This document shows positions 33,526 through 38,773 of a stretch of DNA of 38,773 nucleotides, piece after piece; positions within the stretch are counted from its first letter, which is position 1; every line of letters begins with the position of its first letter. Location: positions 1-38,773 of the forward strand of contig CALBUB010000009.1 in the NCBI GenBank assembly GCA_937967955.1, given 5' to 3'. The notes under the pieces are model-generated. The model searched no databases. It was given only the letters and a program-made list of their open reading frames with translations, and was not told the DNA's origin. The DNA comes from an uncultured Bacillota bacterium (lineage in GTDB: Bacteria; Bacillota; Clostridia; Tissierellales; Tepidimicrobiaceae). A program made the position numbers and the translations under genes.

Positions 33526-33939
33526 TTAGGAAAATATTTTATTAAAAACATCATAACTTTCTAAGTCTTCAACAAGCTCTTTATACAGATATTTTCTCAA
33601 CTCTTCTTCATCTGCCCATTTAAAAGCAGTATGTTCCTTAGAAAGGGTTACTTTATCATTTAAAGCACGGCATTTATATACGATGACCACATCATTCCTA
33701 ACTGGGCTGGTCCTGTAGTTAGTTGCATATAAAACTTCATCTATAACAATATCTATGGAAGCTTCCTCTTTTACTTCCCTCATTAGAGCATCTTCAAGTT
33801 TTTCACCAAAGTTTATTTTGCCACCTACAAATTCCCATTTACCAGGGTTAATTCTGTCATTTTCAGACCTTTTCAGTATCAAAACTTTGTCTTGGTGCAG
33901 AATAATACCCTTTACGATTACCACCATTTGTTTATCCAT
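33526..33939 (-). CDS. Nudix hydrolase, MutT-like
   Basis: Predicted nucleoside-diphosphate-linked hydrolase, perhaps cleaning oxidised dNTPs. The Nudix box GX5EX7REUXEEXGU is present as GKINFGEKLEDALMREVKEE then A-S-I, with Ser in place of the second conserved Gly; the metal-binding glutamates remain. VIVKGIILHQDKVLILKR starts the fold and PGKWEFVGGK precedes the box. The ATG at 33939, behind GGAGG, gives 137 residues, normal for MutT; a start 45 bases upstream lacks a site. The substrate is not predictable from this. It is divergent from the permease pair and next to uvrA, which hints at a DNA-maintenance theme. Confidence 0.88.
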   Translation of the reverse strand: MDKQMVVIVKGIILHQDKVLILKRSENDRINPGKWEFVGGKINFGEKLEDALMREVKEEASIDIVIDEVLYATNYRTSPVRNDVVIVYKCRALNDKVTLSKEHTAFKWADEEELRKYLYKELVEDLESYDVFNKIFS

Positions 33940-33990
33940 TAAAATGCCTCCTGTTATTATCTGATTTATCAAATACACTCTCACATATCT

Positions 33991-33996
33991 ATTATA
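33991..33996 (-). promoter_or_regulatory. possible -10 box of the Nudix gene
   Basis: On the minus strand a perfect TATAAT lies about 50 bases before the ATG at 33939. The -35 region is poor (TAATTT at about 17 bases). Confidence 0.35.
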
Positions 33997-34085
33997 GAAT
34001 ATTTACTTGCTAAAATTAGCATCTATTGATAAAAACAATAATTATTTTAAAAGCTAATCCCTGTATTTGTTCCTTAACAGCTAGT

Positions 34086-34114
34086 TTGCTTATGGGAATC
34101 CTTTGTGGTATTAT
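34086..34114 (+). promoter_or_regulatory. sigma-A promoter of the permease pair
   Basis: TTGCTT (34086-34091) and TATTAT (34109-34114) are 17 bases apart, and the -10 is preceded by TGG, an extended -10 feature. It lies 35 bases before the ATG. Confidence 0.6.
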
Positions 34115-34149
34115 GAAATTATTACCATATATAAAAGGGGGAAACTAAG

Positions 34150-34704
34150 ATGAAAAAACCTCTTATAATCATCCTTATTGCTACTATTATTACCATGTTA
34201 ATAGCTTATGGTATTGGGGGAATAGAGCTTATACTAGAAGGATTGAAAAAGGCTAAAAAAACAGCTGTTTCTTCTGCTTTAATGCTGGTTGCTTCCTTTA
34301 TTTTAATTGGACAGCTTAATGTATTGCTAACTAAAGACTTGATGGATAAATGGCTGCAGAAATTTGAAGGGATAAAGGGAATATTGGTAGGTGCCATTGC
34401 TGGAGGCCTTTTCCCTGGAGGACCTTATATTTATTATCCTTTTATTTCAAGTTTTCTAGATAAAGAACTGCCTTTTTATATATTACTTTCATTCTTATTT
34501 GGAAAATATATCTATGATTTCTCTAGAATACCTCTTGAAATCAGCCTGATAAATCCAACTACTGCTTTAATTAGAAATTTAATAACCCTTCCTATGCCCA
34601 TAGTTGTAGGCCTATTAGCCTATAAATTCCATGATACTTTAAAAGGCCATTTTGGCTTATTGGAGGCAGGTGAAAAAGATGGCCCAAACAACAATAATAC
34701 TTAG
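34150..34704 (+). CDS. permease-type membrane protein, first half of a split pair
   Basis: A 184-residue membrane protein with about five hydrophobic segments. The stretch GIKGILVGAIAGGLFPGGPY (about 73-92) with IYYPFISSFL and a later RIPLEISLI motif resembles one half of the ArsP/DUF318-type permeases, which are normally about 300-400 residues with two such repeats. The next gene encodes a matching half. It may carry an organic metalloid, metal or other solute out of the cell; the substrate is unknown. AAAGGGGGAAACTAAG precedes the ATG. Its 3' end overlaps the next gene by 26 bases. The tail (GEKDGPNNNNT) is hydrophilic and asparagine-rich because it is read over the start of the second gene. 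Confidence 0.8.
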   Translation: MKKPLIIILIATIITMLIAYGIGGIELILEGLKKAKKTAVSSALMLVASFILIGQLNVLLTKDLMDKWLQKFEGIKGILVGAIAGGLFPGGPYIYYPFISSFLDKELPFYILLSFLFGKYIYDFSRIPLEISLINPTTALIRNLITLPMPIVVGLLAYKFHDTLKGHFGLLEAGEKDGPNNNNT

Positions 34705-35170
34705 TATAGCTGCTATTTTATTGATGTTTGTCAATGCAAGGCAGAATGGAAAGCAATATGAAGGTTTAAAAAGGGGCATTAAACAAATGGTGCAAACGGC
34801 CCCCCTTATTCTGGGTGCTTTCATCTTAGCAGGCATTATAGAAGTTATTATTCCAGAGGAATTTGTCAAAAGCTGGCTTTCAACAGAAGCAGGCTTTAAA
34901 GGGATATTTTTAGGCACTTTTGCAGGCATGATATTAGCTATGGGTCCATATGCTGCCTTTCCTATAGCAGCTTCCATACTAGTTTCAGGAGCTGGCTTAG
35001 GTACAGTTGTGGCTCTTATTACAGGCTGGTGCTTACTCAGCCTAATGAAGATGCCTTTTGAAACAGCCTTCTTTGGTGTGAAGTTTTTTATTTCAAAATT
35101 ATTGTTTAGTCTACCCTTTGCAATTATATCAGGTTTAATTGCCCATCTATTGGAAATATTCTTATTCTAA
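34679..35170 (+). CDS. permease-type membrane protein, second half of a split pair
   Basis: A 163-residue membrane protein homologous to the preceding one: GFKGIFLGTFAGMILAMGPY aligns with GIKGILVGAIAGGLFPGGPY, AAFPIAASIL with IYYPFISSFL, and KMPFETAFFG with RIPLEISLI. It begins with MAQTTIILSIAAILLM at ATG 34679, behind GGAGGCAGG; a start 27 bases upstream in frame has no better site. It has about four or five hydrophobic segments and belongs to the ArsP/DUF318-like permease group. The two halves most likely assemble as a heterodimer that replaces the single long permease. I cannot rule out that they form separate homo-oligomers. Confidence 0.8.
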   Translation: MAQTTIILSIAAILLMFVNARQNGKQYEGLKRGIKQMVQTAPLILGAFILAGIIEVIIPEEFVKSWLSTEAGFKGIFLGTFAGMILAMGPYAAFPIAASILVSGAGLGTVVALITGWCLLSLMKMPFETAFFGVKFFISKLLFSLPFAIISGLIAHLLEIFLF

Positions 35171-35366
35171 ATAGTGCTAATATTCTTATTTTTAGCTATT
35201 TTTCCTAATATGGGAACCCTATTTGTTAATAATTTAGTAAAATCGTAAATTCACTATTATATATTACTTGTTTTAAAGTTTTCCTTTTTATAAAATGTTT
35301 ATAAGGCACAAAAGCTAGAAAAGCTGATGATTAAAATTTTAAAAGAATGTAAGGGGGGCAGTAAAT

Positions 35367-37151
35367 ATGAGCATAAACGATAGAATTAAAAATTTGAGAA
35401 AGCTTATGAAAGAAAGAGGAATAAAAGCTTATATAGTTCCAACCTATGACTCTCATCAATCAGAATATATTGCAGACTATTATAAGACTAGGGTGTGGAT
35501 TTCAGGATTTACAGGTTCTGCAGGTACAGTTGTAGTAACAGAAGATGAAGCAATCCTTTGGACTGATGGTAGGTATTGGATACAGGCAGAAAATGAAATT
35601 GCAGGCAGTGAAATAAAGCTTTATAAAATGGGAGTTCCAGGAGTGCCTACCTATGTAGAATGGCTTGAGGAAAACCTAAAGGACAAGGATACTGTAGGCT
35701 TTGATGGAAAAATATTTCCCCAATCAGATTTTAAAAAGCTTGAAGAGGCTTTAAAGAGAAAAGAAATTAAATTTATAGAAGAATACGATCTGGTAGGTGA
35801 ACTATGGGAAGATAGGCCTGAACTACCTAAATCTAAGGCTTTTGTTTTAGATATAAAATATGCAGGAAAAACAGCTAGAGAAAAGATAGAAGAAGTTAGG
35901 AAGGAAATGGACAAAAAAGGTGTGGCTTATTTTTTATTGGGAAGCTTAGATGATATTGCTTGGCTTTACAATATTAGGGGCAATGATATAGCTTGCAATC
36001 CTGTAATAATATCCTATGCTCTTATTTCTAAAGAGAAGGCTTGGTTATTTGTTGATAAGACAAAAATTGATGAGAATGTAAGTGCTTATCTAAAGGAAAA
36101 TGGAGTAGAAATAGAAGAGTATGAAAAAGTAGTAGACTATGTAAGGAATATAGAAAAAGCTAGTAAGGTATTTTTAGATCCAGCAAGAATAAATAGGTGG
36201 CTATATAAGAGCATACCTGAAAGCTGTGAAATAGTCGAAGGAACTAATATAACTACTAAATTAAAGGCTATAAAAAATAGTACTGAAATTGAAAATCAGA
36301 AAAAAGCCTATATTAAAGATGGAGTAGCCTTGGTTAAATTCTTATATTGGCTAGATAAAAATGTGGGCAAAATTAAAATTACAGAAGTATCTGCCGCTGA
36401 AAAGCTAGAAGAATTTAGAAGGCAGCAAGAAGGTTTTATTGAACCAAGCTTTGATACAATTGCAGCCTATAAAGAAAATGCAGCCATGATGCACTATAAG
36501 GCTGAAGAAGGAAAATCTAATTATGAGCTAGAAAGGGAAGGCTTATTTTTAATAGATTCAGGTGGCCAATATCTAGAAGGAACTACAGATATAACTAGGA
36601 CTATAGTATTAGGTCCTATTACAGAAGAAGAAAGAAGGGACTTTACTCTTACACTAAAAGGCCATATAAATTTAATTAGCGCTAGATTTTTATACGGTTC
36701 AACTGGAACCCACTTAGATACCTTATGCCGTTATCCACTATGGCAAGAAGGACTAGACTATAAATGTGGAACAGGCCATGGAATAGGCTATTTATTAAAT
36801 GTACACGAAGGGCCTCATAGAATTTCTACCGCCCTTAACGATGTAAAATTAGAAAAGGGAATGGTAGTTACTATTGAGCCAGGAGTATATAAAGCAGGCA
36901 AACATGGAATTAGAATAGAGAATGTGGTAGTGGTAGAAGAGGATATAGAAACGGAACATGGTGGCAAATTTATGAAGTTTGAAATATTATCTTTTGTGCC
37001 AATCGATTTAGAAGCTATAGATGTAAATATGCTTACAGAAAAGGAGAAAATTTGGCTAAATAACTACCATGAAATGGTTTATAATAAGTTATCACCTTAT
37101 TTAGATGAAGAAGAAAAGGCTTGGCTAAAGAAGGAGACTAGAAGAATTTAA
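35367..37151 (+). CDS. aminopeptidase P family protein (M24B), long three-domain form
   Basis: Metallo-aminopeptidase that removes an N-terminal residue preceding proline. The 594 residues match the long, three-domain form (two creatinase-N-like domains, about 1-135 and 155-310, then the pita-bread catalytic domain to about 535 and a C-terminal extension), like eukaryotic XPNPEP1. The dinuclear metal ligands are all present: D397, D408, H471, E504 and E518, with GHGIG and TIEPG motifs. An AAGGGGGG site precedes the ATG. It should act in the cytosol on proline-containing peptides, supplying amino acids to a peptide fermenter. The gene for a sigma-54 activator follows after 26 bases, which suggests a shared transcript. 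Confidence 0.95.
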   Translation: MSINDRIKNLRKLMKERGIKAYIVPTYDSHQSEYIADYYKTRVWISGFTGSAGTVVVTEDEAILWTDGRYWIQAENEIAGSEIKLYKMGVPGVPTYVEWLEENLKDKDTVGFDGKIFPQSDFKKLEEALKRKEIKFIEEYDLVGELWEDRPELPKSKAFVLDIKYAGKTAREKIEEVRKEMDKKGVAYFLLGSLDDIAWLYNIRGNDIACNPVIISYALISKEKAWLFVDKTKIDENVSAYLKENGVEIEEYEKVVDYVRNIEKASKVFLDPARINRWLYKSIPESCEIVEGTNITTKLKAIKNSTEIENQKKAYIKDGVALVKFLYWLDKNVGKIKITEVSAAEKLEEFRRQQEGFIEPSFDTIAAYKENAAMMHYKAEEGKSNYELEREGLFLIDSGGQYLEGTTDITRTIVLGPITEEERRDFTLTLKGHINLISARFLYGSTGTHLDTLCRYPLWQEGLDYKCGTGHGIGYLLNVHEGPHRISTALNDVKLEKGMVVTIEPGVYKAGKHGIRIENVVVVEEDIETEHGGKFMKFEILSFVPIDLEAIDVNMLTEKEKIWLNNYHEMVYNKLSPYLDEEEKAWLKKETRRI

Positions 37152-37177
37152 ATTTAAATGGAAAAGGGGCGATTATA

Positions 37178-38584
37178 TTGAAGATTATAGAAGGAAGAAA
37201 TGAAGAATTAGAGATTATATTAGACAGTATTAAGGAAGCAGTATGTATTACAGATGCAAAAGGAATAACTAAGTATTGGAATAAGGGCTGTGAAAAGCTA
37301 TACGGTATAAAGAAAGAGGAAATAATAGGCAAGCCTGTAAAAGCCTTCTTCCCTTCTGCAATTATACAGAGGGCTATAGATGAAAAAAGAGTCTATGAGG
37401 ATGTATATAATATGCCAAGGGAAGAAAGTTACAATATTTCTAGTGCTTCTCCCATATATCATAAAGGGAATATAGTTGGAGCAATAAGTATAGATAGGGA
37501 TATTACTGAGTTTATAAAAACTGCCAAGCAGCTAAATAAAACTAAATCAAACTTACAAGCCCTTAAGGAGGAACTGGCTATTATAAATAGAGAAAAAGCC
37601 CCTTTTTCATCCATATTAGGTAATAATCAAAAGCTGAGAAATGCAATAAAGCTGGCTAAAAGTATAGCTCCTTCTAACTTAAACGTATTGATTAGGGGAG
37701 AAAGTGGAACTGGTAAGGATCTATTTGCCAGAGCTATACATTTAGCCAGTGGAAGGGATGGCAACTACATACCAATTAATTGTAGTGCTATTCCTAATGA
37801 ATTAATTGAAAGTGAATTATTTGGTTATACAGCAGGAGCTTTTACTGGCGCCTTAAAAGAAGGGAAAATAGGCAAAATAGAACTAGCCCACAAGGGCACC
37901 CTATTTTTAGATGAAATAGGAGATATGCCCCTTAATATGCAGCCTAAGTTGTTAAGGGTTATTGAAGATGGAGAGGTAACCCCAGTAGGCAGTGAAAAAA
38001 GTATAAAGGTAGACATTAGGGTTGTTGCAGCTACAAATAGGGATTTAGAGAAGATGGTAGAAGAAGGAAGTTTTAGGAAGGATTTATACTATAGACTAAA
38101 TTCAGTAATTATAGAAATTCCACCTTTAAGGGAGAGGAAAGATGATATTCCATTTTTAGCTAATAGGTTTCTTCAAGATTATTGCATGGAATATGGTGCT
38201 AATATTTTAAGCTTTTCCCATGAAGTAATGGAAGTCTTTAAAGCCTATAACTGGGAAGGTAATGTAAGGGAGCTAAAAAACCTAATGGAAACCTTGGTTA
38301 TATTAGCAAGAGATAGTAATAGCAGGATAATAGATTTAAATTTACTTCCTGATTATATAATAAAGAACACTACTGCCACTTTAAAGGTCCAAAAGAAAAA
38401 GGACAATCCCTATGATTTAAATTCCATAGTAGAAGAAGTAGAAAGGGACACTATTATACAGGCTTTGAAGGTAACAGCTGGTAATAAAAAAAGGGCAGCA
38501 AAACTGCTTAATATACCTAGAAGCACCTTGTATTATAAAATGGATAAATATAATATAATAGAGGATGAAATAATGATAGATTAA
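37178..38584 (+). CDS. PAS-domain sigma-54-dependent transcriptional activator
   Basis: Enhancer-binding activator of RNA polymerase containing sigma-54. Residues about 8-115 form a PAS sensory domain (VCITDAKGITKYWNKGCEKL), followed by a short coiled linker (about 115-140). The AAA+ domain has Walker A GESGTGKD (174-181), the sigma-54-contacting GAFTGA loop (220-225) and Walker B LFLDEIGDM (242-250). The C-terminus is a Fis-type helix-turn-helix (NKKRAAKLLNIPRSTLYYKM). The signal is unknown: it may be a small molecule or redox state bound by PAS. The TTG start follows AAAAGGGG; length is 468 residues. It lacks a receiver domain, so it is not a classical two-component regulator. A hairpin terminator follows. 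Confidence 0.95.
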   Translation: MKIIEGRNEELEIILDSIKEAVCITDAKGITKYWNKGCEKLYGIKKEEIIGKPVKAFFPSAIIQRAIDEKRVYEDVYNMPREESYNISSASPIYHKGNIVGAISIDRDITEFIKTAKQLNKTKSNLQALKEELAIINREKAPFSSILGNNQKLRNAIKLAKSIAPSNLNVLIRGESGTGKDLFARAIHLASGRDGNYIPINCSAIPNELIESELFGYTAGAFTGALKEGKIGKIELAHKGTLFLDEIGDMPLNMQPKLLRVIEDGEVTPVGSEKSIKVDIRVVAATNRDLEKMVEEGSFRKDLYYRLNSVIIEIPPLRERKDDIPFLANRFLQDYCMEYGANILSFSHEVMEVFKAYNWEGNVRELKNLMETLVILARDSNSRIIDLNLLPDYIIKNTTATLKVQKKKDNPYDLNSIVEEVERDTIIQALKVTAGNKKRAAKLLNIPRSTLYYKMDKYNIIEDEIMID

Positions 38585-38586
38585 GC

Positions 38587-38612
38587 AAAGCTGTCATATT
38601 ATGACAGCTTTT
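38587..38612 (+). terminator. terminator after the sigma-54 activator gene
   Basis: AAAGCTGTCAT (38587-38597) pairs with ATGACAGCTTT (38601-38611) around a three-base loop; a short T run follows, interrupted by A residues. Confidence 0.75.
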
Positions 38613-38648
38613 AATATACTTACCAAATTATAGGCAACAGTAATTCCA

Positions 38649-38678
38649 TTGTTTACTCAATTATTGCTATGATATTAT
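38649..38678 (+). promoter_or_regulatory. possible sigma-A promoter of uvrC
   Basis: TTGTTT (38649-38654) and TATTAT (38673-38678) are 18 bases apart, with four and five matches to consensus. It lies 40 bases before the uvrC ATG. I see no GAAC-N4-GTTC SOS box here. Confidence 0.4.
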
Positions 38679-38718
38679 ATATTAAAGAATATTCAATCAC
38701 AGTTTGAAAGGTGATACT

Positions 38719-38773
38719 ATGTTCAATATAGATGAAGAATTGAAGAAATTACCAGATGAACCTGGAGTCTATA
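38719..38773 (+). CDS. uvrC: excinuclease ABC subunit C, N-terminal start only (partial)
   Basis: The ATG at 38719 opens MFNIDEELKKLPDEPGVY before the window ends, a close match to the N-terminal start of UvrC, where the GIY-YIG domain begins with LPDxPGVY. A GAAAGGTGA site precedes the ATG. UvrC makes both incisions in nucleotide excision repair. Only 18 codons are visible, so integrity of the rest is unknown. It lies about 5.3 kb from uvrA, with five unrelated genes in between. Confidence 0.85.
   Translation, partial: MFNIDEELKKLPDEPGVY

Noticed and set aside
33985..34085. AT-rich stretch resembling a Fur box between the Nudix gene and the permease pair.
   Set aside because: The dyad is too imperfect to distinguish from local AT-rich background; no function assigned.
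35171..35366. Possible sigma-54 promoter (AAGGCACAAAAGC) upstream of the aminopeptidase P gene.
   Set aside because: The GG to GC distance is seven bases, not ten, so it cannot be a -24/-12 promoter.
1..38773. CRISPR array, insertion sequence, prophage or tRNA-linked island.
   Set aside because: No regularly spaced repeats, transposase or integrase frames or tRNA cloverleaf were found, and composition is uniform.

Overview
The window is AT-rich chromosomal DNA from a low-GC, Gram-positive anaerobe-like Bacillota. The evidence is frequent AGA/AGG and ATA codons, strong GGAGG-type ribosome binding sites with some TTG/GTG starts, an EndoAI/EndoA pair downstream of alanine racemase, FtsEX, split transketolase and a Clostridia-type LonB-like protease. 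I would place it in Clostridia/Tissierellia, perhaps Tissierellales; that is inference from gene content. A sigma-H-like promoter with a Spo0A-box-like heptamer before alr suggests a spore former. I see no tRNA, rRNA, insertion sequence, prophage or CRISPR array. No gap between genes exceeds about 210 bases.

Layout, left to right. (1) 1-1472, minus strand: a MATE exporter and the first codons of a following gene. (2) 1580-6086: a tight operon of M55 D-aminopeptidase, a DUF1893 protein, an MTA/SAH-type deaminase, an unrecognised coiled-coil protein, and a holo-ACP synthase fused in frame to an NAD(P)H-hydrate dehydratase. (3) 6100-8154: alr with its own sigma-H-like promoter, then the EndoAI/EndoA toxin-antitoxin pair behind a perfect sigma-A promoter. 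(4) A lone small exported protein. (5) 8852-17371: a ten-gene run between two terminators with two GT4 glycosyltransferases, two DUF4330 proteins, an unknown membrane protein, an O-antigen-ligase-type polymerase, a TagA/WecG glycosyltransferase, a YitT protein and both transketolase halves. This looks like a surface-glycopolymer locus and is the least understood part of the window. (6) A PrcB-like protein and a LonB-like protease, each probably transcribed alone. (7) 5-formyl-THF cyclo-ligase on the minus strand. (8) 21179-26697: ftsE, ftsX, an EnvC/PcsB-like murein hydrolase activator, a CtpA/CtpB protease and a MinJ-like PDZ membrane protein, a division and envelope module. (9) A minus-strand lipoprotein with a predicted beta-propeller. 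(10) uvrB-uvrA behind a perfect LexA box. (11) A Nudix hydrolase, a permease split into two homologous halves, an aminopeptidase P, a PAS/sigma-54 activator, and the first codons of uvrC at the right edge.

Common themes are cell-envelope construction and turnover (Alr, glycopolymer genes, FtsEX module, DppA) and genome or metabolite maintenance (UvrABC, Nudix, NAD(P)H-hydrate repair, MTA/SAH deaminase). The points most worth following are the AcpS-NnrD fusion without the epimerase, the DUF4330-containing glycopolymer locus, the possible sigma-H/Spo0A control of alr, and the split homologous permease pair.
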